Source: Termitomyces sp. T153
Taxonomy: Eukaryota > Basidiomycota > Agaricomycetes > Agaricales > Lyophyllaceae
Direction: 5' to 3'
DNA: 64,000 nt
NCBI GenBank assembly: GCA_018296165.2
Contig: JACKQL020000017.1
Location: 868,001 to 932,000 of the forward strand
The position numbers were made by a program, and so were the translations under genes. Shown here piece after piece: positions 46,190 through 55,290 of the stretch. How positions within the stretch are numbered: position 1 is the first letter of the stretch; the number at the start of each line of letters is the position of its first letter. The notes beneath the pieces were generated by a model. That model ran no database searches and had not been told where the DNA came from. It saw only the letters and a program-made list of their open reading frames with translations.

Positions 46190-47060
46190 GGAGCAAGATG
46201 GAGAAACAAATCCTATCCAAAGTAGTTCCCCTGGAATATCATGAGTTCACTGACGTGTTCTCTGAAGGGAGTGCCAAAGAACTTCCCCTGCACCACTCCT
46301 ACAACCACAAGATCAACCTCAAAGAAGGCACCTCACCTCCATTTGGCAAGATCTACAACATGTCTGAGATTGAGCTCTGAGCCTTGAAGGAATACCTCGA
46401 CGACATGCTTGGCAAGGGCTTCATATGCCCATTGATCTCTGCCACTGGTGCTCTGGTTCTGTTTGCTAAGAAGAAGGATGGGTCACTCTGACTCTGTGTG
46501 GATTATCAGGGACTCAACAAAGTCACCAAAAAGAACCGGTATCCCCTCTCCTTGATCAGAGACCTTGTTGATCATTTCCGCAGTGCCAAGATTTACACAA
46601 AGATAGACCTCCGCTCCAGCTACAACAATGTCTGGATCACTCCAGGACATAAATGGAAGACTGCCTTTTGCACCCACTATGGCCTCTTTGAGTACCTTGT
46701 AATGCCCTTCAGAATGACTAACTCCCCCACCACTTTCCAGTACTTCATGAATGACATTTTCACTATTGTGTATCTGGACAACATCCTGATCTACTTGAAT
46801 TTGTCAATGGAGCATCCGGAGCACATCTGCCACATCTTAGAATGACTCTGAGAGTACCACCTTCATGCCAAACCCAAGAAATGCTCCTTCCACATAATGG
46901 AGGTCAAATATCTTGGAGTCATTGTTACCCCCGACGGCATGCGCATGGACCCCACCAAGGTTGACACAATACTCAACTGGCCCCCACCACGGAACATCAA
47001 GGAGGTACAGTCATTCCTGGGGTTTGCTAACTTTTATTGCCGTTTCATCGACAAAGCCTG
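46190..47060 (+). pseudogene. Gypsy-1 reverse transcriptase
   Basis: HEFTDVFSEGSAKELPLHH, then [18 protein letters not shown] (TGA at 46489 for an expected Arg; YQGLN for YRGLN), [40 protein letters not shown] and the active site [10 protein letters not shown] (46768-46797). The second Asp of YLDD is Asn. Further TGA stops at 46378 and near 46844 and 46850 replace Arg codons. [14 protein letters not shown] and FLGFANFY follow. Clearly a chromoviral RT, inactive by sequence. Confidence 0.85.
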
Positions 47061-48050
47061 ACACTCTCACTCAAAGGTCCAATGTGTATCTGAAGAAGTC
47101 ATTCAAAGCCAAATGGAATGCATTCAACCATTGAGTGGTAATCCCCCCCAAACATCTACATGCCGTGCTGATTTTCAATGAAGAAGGAATCCTCCAGCAA
47201 ATCAGAAATTCACCCCCAGACTCCTTCTTTACCCAGCATGACCTCCACAACAAACCCAACGAGTCGAGCACTGAGAATCCCTTTTTGCTGTCTCCAGACC
47301 ACTGCCTCCTGCTCTAGAGTGGACAAATTTACACTCCAGACCACAAGTCCATCTGCTTCAACATACTCCAGCAACACCATAACCATAAGCTCTGAGGGCA
47401 CCCAGGAATTTGTAAGACCCTTCAACTCATCTCCCGGACTTACTTTTGGCCAGGAATGAAGAAGGATGTCATGCAATATGTAAGGGCCTGCAAACCTTGC
47501 CTCTGGGCCAAGATACCCCATCACCACCCCCACAGATTATTGAAACCCCTCCCCGTTGGCTGCTGCCCCTGGTCCTCTCTATCAATGGATCATATCATTG
47601 AACTCTCCAACTCTGAAGGTTTCAACGCAATCCTCATTGTTGTTTTCCGCCTCACCAAGCAAGCCCTCTTCATCCCTTGCCACACCACTGACAATGCTCT
47701 GGAGTTTGCCAAACTAATCCTTGAACATGTATTCTACAAGCATGGACTCCCAGACAACATCATCTCCGACCATGGACCCCTGTTTGTATCCCACTTTTGG
47801 CAATTGCTGTGCAAGGCGCTCAAGATCAAAACCAGCCTCTCCACTGCCTATCACCTGGAGACTAACGGACAAACAGAATGAGTGAACCAGACATTGGAGC
47901 AGTATCTCCACTTATACATTAACTATTTACAGAAAGACTGGCATGCAGAACTCCCCCTCACCAAGTTCACCTACAATAACACACTCCACTCCACCACCGG
48001 AGTCTCCCCCTTCTATGCTAACAAAGGCTACAACCCCTGACTCACCATGT
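47061..48050 (+). pseudogene. Gypsy-1 remnant of RNase H linker plus integrase
   Basis: At about 47059 the RT frame jumps to [16 protein letters not shown], which normally follows RNase H, so that domain is deleted. The integrase zinc domain is HHNHKL*GHPG ... CKPCLWAK, and the core shows SMDHIIELSNS (Asp), DNIISDHGPLFVS (Asp) and YHLETNGQTE*VNQTLEQYL (Glu), with TGA at 47879 for Arg. NP*LTM at 48038 is another Arg-to-TGA. Confidence 0.85.
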
Positions 48051-48606
48051 CCCTGAAGGACATCCCCTCCCATGTTGCCCACAAAGTTGCTGAGGACCTC
48101 CAATCCCTTCACCAATTCCTTTGGGACAAGATCAACACTGCCAATCAAGCCTACTCCAAACATGCTGACACCCAACATAATCCCACCCCTGACTGGCCCT
48201 CCAGCACCTTGGTTTGGCTTGATCAATGCAACCTCAAGACCCAGAGGCCCTCCATCAAACTAGACCACAAATGCCTTGGTCCTTTCAAAGTCCTCTGGAA
48301 GGTCTCCACACACGCCTACAAACTCAACCTACCTCCGGGCTTGAAAGGCCTCCACCCTGTGTTCCATGTTTGACTCCTCAAAAAACATGCCCCAGACCCC
48401 TTCCCTAGCCAGCACCCCAGATGACCACCCCTTGTCAAAGTTGAGGACAAGTACTGCTACAAGGTCGACCAAATCCTCAACTCCCACTTGGTCCACAGAT
48501 GGCCCCAGCACTTAGTCTGCTGGAAGGGCTATGGACCTGAGGACAACATGTGGGAGCCCCAAAAAAACCTTGATGGAGCCCCCAACAAACTCCGGGACTT
48601 CCATTG
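48051..48606 (+). pseudogene. Gypsy-1 integrase C-terminus with chromodomain
   Basis: LDHKCLGPFKVLWKV and LKGLHPVFHV*LLKKH form the GPY/F-type module (TGA at 48371 for a codon expected to be sense). The chromodomain follows: [33 protein letters not shown] (about 48450-48606). Known: chromodomains on integrases guide insertion to modified histone tails such as H3K9me. This module is why the element is called a chromovirus. Confidence 0.85.
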
Positions 48607-48867
48607 ACAACACCCCAGCCTTGGGACCCCTGGGACTAGCAAGTACAGAGGGCATCAGTGGGTGTAACCCCTGCCTCTGGATTTATCAGGGATTCAACTC
48701 CCACAAGTACCCCCCCTACATGTTTTCACTTACTTTGCCCCTCACTCATTCTGAGAACTTCCCATGCTCAGCAGAAGTACAAGAAGTTCAATATTCACAA
48801 AAGCTACAAGGAAGCAATACAGAAATAGGGAGTGCAGGGCAATGAGAAACCAGAGTCCAGAAAGCCC

Positions 48868-50558
48868 CTACTCCTCCTCCCCCTCTGACTCCACCTCCGC
48901 TATCCTCCCCACCAGATCCACCTCCAGCTGTGCTACTACCATCACCAGAACTTTGGAATGCCCTGGGAGTGGCTCTGCCACGTCCATTGCCACCTCCCAC
49001 CACACTCCAGAGTCCACCATCGCCCTCTGCTGATGTCCTGCCAGCAGATGCCCCATCTGTGTGACCCCCTGCCCTAACTCTGGCAGGAGATCCCTGGGCA
49101 TCCTTACTAACCCATTGTAGATGGACCCCAGCACCACCAACACTCTATCAAGGAGGATGCGGTGCTCCCTGGCCCAGTCTGCAGAATCAAATATCAGCTC
49201 ATAGTAAATAGGAGATGAAGGGAGCACTTACAGAGCACTCTCCGCTGCCCCAAGGCCACCTCATTGGCAAGCCACTCTTCCCACCACTGCGCCCTCTCCA
49301 CCGTCACTTGGGTCACCTCCACACTAGACCCCTGCTGAGTCCCCCATGCCCCCGACCCCTCCAATTGTTGCCCCGCCACCTCCACCCACGCCTCCAATAA
49401 CCTCATACGTGCTTGCAGCTCTTAAAGCTGTGACAGTTGCTCCATGGCAGTTCCCATGGCAATGTCCTTATTCCTATGCGCCAAGTTCCATTCTCTCCGA
49501 GCCCTGTCCAGTTCCCTCCAAAGCCCATCCCTCTCCTCCCCCACCCTACAAACTTCCTCCCTGCATGTGGCCAACAACCTTTCCAACTCCTCCACCTGAC
49601 GCTGTAGGAAAGCCTCGGCAACCAACCATGACCCTCCTGCAGACTGCTTGACTAAGGCCCCAGAAGCTGGAGAATACACCGTGGGACCCAGAGGGCCTGC
49701 CATTGCTAGCTCCCCCCATGCCCACTTGCTAGGCCCCACCTCTGACAAGGGGGATGCCCTCCGCTGACCCTTGTCACATGTCATGGGGGCCCCCTTGTTC
49801 TGCCCACCCCGTGAGGGCCCAACTTTCATTAGGGGCCGCCCTGCGCCAACTCCCCCCTCTACCCCAGAACCCCTCCCTGAGACCCTACCCCTCCGACCCT
49901 CCTCCAACTGCATGGCAACCCACTTGTGGTCCCACCCCTGCTCTGCTGCAATGCAAGTGGCATGCCAACTCAGAGTGACAGAGCACTTCTTGTGCCGCGA
50001 GCAACATGGGAGACACACTGATGTGTCCTGCCGCACTCCCGGTACAGGCTCCTCAAACTCACACTGTTCACCCTGCTGGGTACAAGATGCGCACTAGAAA
50101 CATGGGTTAGCTTGATAATAAAGAGACGTGCCAATGATGCACTGGGGCCACTGCCTGACACCACTCTAACATCGAGGGACCTCTTGCTCACCCTGCAGCC
50201 TCTGCAAAGTACTCCAGCATCACATCCGCCTGTGCAACTCTTAACCCTATAGGGACAGGACAGACCACCCTGAGGGCAATACCAGGCCTGGAATGAGAAG
50301 TGGGGACCACTTCCGCTGCCGACTGTGCTGGAGCCTCCCCCAACAAAAGCCCCGAGGGGCCCGCCACCACTGCTGACAACTCTGATGGGACTTAATCAGC
50401 ACTTCAGCCATGACAAGCAAGAGACGGTACTTATGACTATGGTACATCACCTGCACCTGCCTACAGTCTCGCTGACCCTCAGAGTCCTCCAAGGAAAAAG
50501 TCAAGGTATGTGCCAATGGGGAGGGTGACGCTGCTGGAGAATAAGTGGAAGACAACAT
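48868..50558 (-). pseudogene. Antisense spliced ORF in Gypsy-1: Cys-rich, coiled-coil protein
   Basis: The minus strand between the chromodomain and the 3' LTR is strongly protein-like. From 50093 (after a TAG acceptor) it reads CASCTQQGEQC, then SVCLPCCSRHKKCS: a cysteine cluster with a basic tail, loosely like a zinc-binding DNA-contact motif. Then a Gly/Ser-rich stretch and a long heptad region (FLQRQVEELERLLATCREE...GLWRELDRARREWN) follow. A 53-bp intron (49179-49231, GTAAGT...CTGCAG) joins exactly in frame to WAREHRILLDRVLVVLG, ending at 48868. One stop (49422, TAA for CAA) breaks it. An upstream exon near 50558-50390 carries FSLEDSEGQRD. Function unknown. Host-gene capture or an element-encoded regulator are both possible. 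Confidence 0.6.
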
Positions 50559-50770
50559 TGGGAAAGTTTGGGAACCCCAGAGTATATCTGACCCTTTTCA
50601 ATGACTTGGGAAGAACTCCCTGATGAGCAGCAGCCATGCTTCAACTTTGTTCCCCACGCCACTGCTGCTACTGCAGTCTGATCAATATTGCTTGACTTTG
50701 ATTTCCATGCTCCACCAATCCCCGAACTGTGCCCCATGTCTCAAGGGTCTCAATGCTAAAGGGGGGGTGA

Positions 50771-51731
50771 TGTCATGACCTGCTTCCTAGACCCTGACAC
50801 TGCCCCCAGCCCCCCAACACTCCACCAAATTCCCCAACCCTTGCTCACTCTCCACACCTACTTCAGGCAACTCTGACACTTTCTCAGCAAACCCCAATGG
50901 CTTCTTGATCAACTCTGATGCCTTCTCCACAGCAGTTGACACATCCCCTGAATTCCCCTGAACTCCTGAGACTTCCCCCAACCCCAGAGCAATCCGCTTT
51001 CCAACTGATCCCATCAGAATGTCACTGCAGCCTGCTCCAAGATTGCACCCAACACCCATTGACTCCATGCAGTTCTGTTGAGCCCAAGCCTGCTGCCATA
51101 TCCTCTGCCCTCCAGAACCACCCAGTAGTAGGTATATAAGTCATAGAGTAACCCCTGGTACTTTAGTCTTGATATTGCATTTACTGGTTTCCTATGTCTC
51201 ATCTTTTGTCTCGTCACTGTTTCTATTTTTAGTTTTGAATCTATCTCTTTTCTCTGTCTCATCTCACCTCATCTCTATCTTGTCTTGACTGTGTATATTT
51301 CCTTTGTCTTCCCAAGTTCCTTTCATCTCCAACATCAGTACGAACTCTGCACACGTGCTATGACCCAAACATTCTTATGACAACTCTGGACCCCACTCCC
51401 TGCTCAGCCCAGGAACCCCTCATGCCTTGGTGATCTCCCAACAAACTCCAGCTCCACCCCCATCAATTGCAAAGCCTCTGCTTACCCCGCATTCTATTTG
51501 CATGCCCACGAACTTGTTCTGGCACCCATCCAGGCTTGACATCTAATATACTTGGTCTTAGACGTCCCCAAATCACTCTGAACTTGCTCAGACTGCCCCC
51601 CCTAGCTCCCTCTCACAAGTTCCTCCCCTCCGTGCCAATCCCAGATGCTTGGTTTTAAGTGCAGGACATCGCATCTGCCTAATAAGGATTCACCAGTGTA
51701 GCTGAGCCCCTGTCGTCAGCAGAACCTGACA
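50771..51731 (+). repeat. Gypsy-1 3' LTR
   Basis: TGTCATGACC...GAACCTGACA, 961 bp, directly after a polypurine tract (AAAGGGGGGG, 50758-50767) and before CAGTT (51732-51736). It has fewer CpG than the 5' LTR at several shared sites, showing the two decayed separately. Confidence 0.9.
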
Positions 51732-52480
51732 CAGTTGTCATCTGCTCCTATCCCATTCATGAGCTCAAATGAAGGAGCAAACATCATGCTAAATTGAGGT
51801 TCAAGCATCATTGGCAACTCAGTCAACTGCTCCCTCAGAAAGAGAGTGTAGCAGTAGTAGAGAGGCAGGTTCAGGGCTGTCAACCTTAGCCCCTATTATG
51901 CTGACTCAAAGTAAGAGAGCAATTTCAAGAGTTGGAAGAGCATGTTAAATCCTTCAGGCAAGGCAGGATGTCAAAGACCAGTTGCCATCACCTCAATCAT
52001 TGGCACTGCCAACAGATCAGCCTTGCCTGCAGACATCAGACAAAATACTATCAATAGTTACCTCACTGTGCTTGACAACATTGAAAAGAAAGCCCAGTAA
52101 CAGCAAAAGCAAATAAGGAAAAGAGAAAGGATCATGGCCAGGCATGAGAATCAACTGAAAGAATTGTTGGAGGAAATTGAGAGAACAAATAAAGAGGGGG
52201 AGAACCTTCAGGAAATCAAGATAGAAGAAACAAAATAGTCAGGAAGGAAGTGATGAAGTCAATGGCATGTATCTGCCTGCCAGATCAATTGACAGAGCCA
52301 CCAATGAGTATGTCAGATCAGTCTGTGGCAGAGGCCTACCATTTAATCCTAATGCATAAGCTATGGCAGCTCAAGCAGGTTGTCACAATCAAAGGTGAGA
52401 GACATGTTGATTGCTGCAACTGCTTTGGAGTAGGGCATCCCTGATGTGTTGGAGATTGGTAAACTGCAGTGTAACTTGGA

Positions 52481-53035
52481 TTGCCAAAAACATATGAGGT
52501 GTCAACAACCCCTTTGTGGATGACTGACTCATATAGTATTGAGGATGAAGGAAACCTCAGCTTATATGAACCCTACAACTTGTTCATGCCCAAAAACCAA
52601 TTCAAGCTATTAACACTCTGGGATATTCTTGGAATTCCACATAAAGAGAAGAAGCAGGTTCATGGATCCCTGCTTGTCATAATTGATGTCTTGGTTGACC
52701 CAAATGCAATGGTGATGACCTTGCTGGAAGATGCCAAAGCTGAGCTAATAAACAAAACAAGAAATTTTGTGCAATCTACCAAGTGGAAGTCCAGTATTTC
52801 ATCAAGAGGGCATGGCAGCACCTTGCTGAGTGGGTTGATTGAGGCCTCAATATTGTCCCTATCCAAGGTGTTAATTTAAACTGACAACTCAAATACTGTT
52901 CACATCTTCAATTTCTTACATGCCTTGTCATGTTATAACTCCATCTTGTGATATGCCATTGATCTTGTTGCTACAAACACAGGTTGAAGGTCAGGTATAT
53001 TTTCCATCAAATCTTTTCAACCCCTTCAAGAGGTG
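52481..53035 (+). pseudogene. RT/RNase H fragment of the DIRS-like element
   Basis: One frame gives ILGIPHKEKKQVHGS, then VDPNAMVMTLLEDAKAELI and a stretch corresponding to the helical linker. After a stop, TDNSNTVHIFNFLHALSCYNSIL matches the (S/T)DN-NTV RNase H motif of this family. VYFPSNLFNPFKRCWGQSKND follows in another frame. The classification is from family memory; no search was run. Confidence 0.5.
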
Positions 53036-53295
53036 TTGGGGGCAGTCAAAAAATGATGACTACTGCAATTTGTGCCAGGCAGCCTAATTGGGAGGCCTAG
53101 TCATAGGAAAGACTTGTAGAGAATGGTCTTTAGCCCTGGGAGCCTTAATTAATACTGGAAGTTACTTTTCTTTTAACTCTGCTTTAAACTAATAATCTAA
53201 ATTTTGTCAGAATGCATGGAATGGATACTCAGCCAACTCTAGACTTCCTTTCTTTTTTTGTTGTATATATGTCCCACCATATTGAACCTTGATCA

Positions 53296-53985
53296 GTCTG
53301 GACTTACCTGTCAGGCATATGAAATCAGCTCAAGCCTTACTTCCCAGATGTGAAGGAGATCCATCACTTAAAGCTAGTCAAGGACACATTAGCCAGTTGC
53401 ATGAGACTACATTCCAAGAACTTGAGATGCAACCTCTTTTGAACCCAAGAAGACCTCTATAGGGTCATCAATTTCTACCATAATGACTGCCTTTTTGTGG
53501 CATTGCTGCTTATGGAGTTTCACAGATTGCTGAGGCTCAGGGAGTGGACTCAGCCTGATAATTAGCATCTCCAGGATGACTGGAAAAAGATTGGTATATT
53601 ATCTGTCCACATACATCCCAACTTTTCTGAGTCTGAGTTACCATCACATAAGGCAGACACCTTCTTCAAGGAAAACCATATAGTGATAAAAAGATCTACA
53701 AACCATTCAGACCCTTATTTGCATTTCTGCTCTTATCTAACATCTCATTCTATGAAGTTCTCTCTCAGGTGAGATCTGTGGATCATGAGCAAAGGGTTGC
53801 ATCCAACAAAGATTTTTCTTTCCAAATGGTGTGGCCAGTCAATCCATCCATGCAAGGGCCACTTCATTAGCAGAGGTGGGGTTGGCTTCACATCTTATCT
53901 AGTCTGCTGGGAGATGGTCTTCATAAACCTTCTACCACTACATCAGAAGAAATCCTAATTTGATGCACATGCTCACCTTAAGCTG
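53296..53985 (+). pseudogene. Tyrosine recombinase of the DIRS-like element
   Basis: VWTYLSGI*NQLKPYFPDVKEIHHL, CMRLHSKNLR, then the core start LYRVINFYHNDCLFVALLLMEFHRLLRL and LPSHKADTFF. A frame change near 53850 leads to SIHARATSLAEVGLASHLI*SAGRWSS and FYHYIRRNP, which carry the H-x-x-R/G-x-W and final Tyr region. One core Arg appears as His (CGC to CAC). Known role: strand exchange that integrates circular cDNA. Inactive by stops and frame change. Confidence 0.6.
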
Positions 53986-54090
53986 ATTGCCCTTTGTACA
54001 CTAAATTAAACCCAGTTTTTCTCCATTTCCATTTGACTATTGCCTTTTTGACACATACATGAATTTTTTTATGGATACTTATGTGCAGAC

Positions 54091-54790
54091 TGATGTGCTC
54101 CTATGTTGCCTAGCTACTGTGCAGGAAACCAAAAGGAAGATCTAGACACTAGCAACTAGATAGGGTAGCTGACAATAGGAAGAATAGAGGGTGAGTCAGT
54201 AACCATCCCAGTAAGCAAGAGCTAATGGGTGTGGAGTGAACAATAAGTGAAATTTGTTGCTACTGGCAGCCTAACTTGCTAGATGGCAATGAAAGATTGC
54301 TAGTAAGAAGGAGGAGAAAGGAACAAAGGCAAAAGAGTTGCTAGGGAAGGGAGACTAAGTGGTGGAAAGGAAGTTGGGAACAAGGGACTGAATGGAGTCA
54401 AAATGTAATAGGGGACAAATGCAAACTAGTTGCTAGCTATAGTTGCTAGCATCATTAAGTCAAAATAATGCTAAAGGTGCCCACAGTTGGCACCCACACT
54501 AAGTTAAGGTTAAGGTTGTCAAGACTGTTGCTAAAGTCATTGGAAATGGCAAAAGAAAGAGCAATAAGAGATCTGAAGCTGGTAAGCATAGAGCTAGTAA
54601 GGAGGAACAGTACTCTGTTTGTTGACTTTGTCTCTATGTACAGGCAGCATTTATACTGTTTGTAGGTATAGTAGTCAGAAAGGAAATATCAGTTGCTGCC
54701 AGCAATGGTGTATGCCAAAGTGTTTATGATACATACTGAGTGTCAGTCTAGTAACCAAGTATACATATGCAATGTCAATATGATGCATAA
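54091..54790 (-). repeat. Gypsy-2 LTR fragment
   Basis: Begins TGATGTGCTCC like the intact Gypsy-2 LTRs, keeps ACACTAG(C/T)(A/C)ACTAGATAGGGTAGCTG and TGGCACCC(A)CACTAAGT, then diverges and stops near 54790, missing the GGGGCTCATCA end. It is more diverged than the other copies, so it is an older insertion. Confidence 0.7.
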
Positions 54791-54874
54791 AAATTGTCAA
54801 CCACCAGAAATGTAATGGAGCACCTGTTATTTGCTTCACCTTTCTCTATTAATTCTATTATTATTTAATTATAT

Positions 54875-54898
54875 GGATAGCATCATGTGATGCTATCC
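54875..54898. other. Perfect hairpin GGATAGCATCA-TG-TGATGCTATCC, followed by CTAA
   Basis: An 11-bp perfect stem with a 2-base loop, then CTAA at 54899-54902. Helitron 3' ends carry a hairpin followed by CTRR, though usually a few bases apart. It lies just before repeat R copy 2, so it may belong to the end of a non-autonomous Helitron. Confidence 0.4.
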
Positions 54899-54914
54899 CT
54901 AAAAGTACTATACA

Positions 54915-55290
54915 TTTACTTATATAAGGCAGCACCTTACTTCATACTTTGTAGACAGAACTATCAACTGGTTTTGACTTACAGAATGTGAAACATAAGC
55001 TGCATGAACTGTAACAGAAATGTTTTTAAGTCAAATGAGTGCTAACTTGTTCATAAAGTGGGAACCTGAACTTCTGTGAAAGAAGTTCACTGCCACTAGT
55101 TACAATCAGCATGTTAAAATCTTTGATGTGCACCTTCTACAATGGGCACCATGGTGACTATAGAAGGTCAGGTGCTTGGGCATAGGTCCAAGACAGAGTT
55201 TGATGGAGCATTGAAGAGTGCTCTACATGAGATGTTGGAATTTGCCACATCACACCATAACAGGGGCAGGGAGAGTGCTATGATGGCAGG
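54915..55290 (+). repeat. Unclassified repeat R, copy 2
   Basis: Matches 12925-13322. The conserved ORF is broken here by indels and stops, although the SYNQ and CTATAGAAGGTCAGGTG segments remain. Its right end meets the homopolymer tail of LINE copy C. Confidence 0.65.

Larger units (their letters stand above)
33100..51731 (+). mobile_element. Gypsy-1, chromovirus-type Ty3/Gypsy retrotransposon, hosting Gypsy-2
   Basis: 5' LTR 33100-34050 and 3' LTR 50771-51731 enclose gag, protease, RT, integrase and a chromodomain, plus an antisense ORF block. TSD is CAGTT on both sides. A polypurine tract AAAGGGGGGG sits at 50758-50767. A complete Gypsy-2 (34320-42538) is inserted in gag. Without it the element is about 10.4 kb. 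Many CGA-to-TGA stops and a deletion of the RNase H domain make it dead. LTR differences are mostly C/T or G/A at CpG sites, for example around 33250 against 50911. Confidence 0.92.
51737..54090 (+). mobile_element. DIRS-like (tyrosine-recombinase) retrotransposon remnant
   Basis: An RT/RNase H-type segment (52560-53000) and a tyrosine-recombinase segment (53296-53985) follow each other on the plus strand, the order found in DIRS elements. The upstream part (51737-52480) has a Lys/Glu-rich, coiled-coil-like stretch and a Cys cluster VDCCNCFGVGHP that may be gag. Everything is frameshifted. The right side is cut by a Gypsy-2 LTR. No split direct repeats were recognised, so the class rests on the proteins only. 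Confidence 0.55.
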
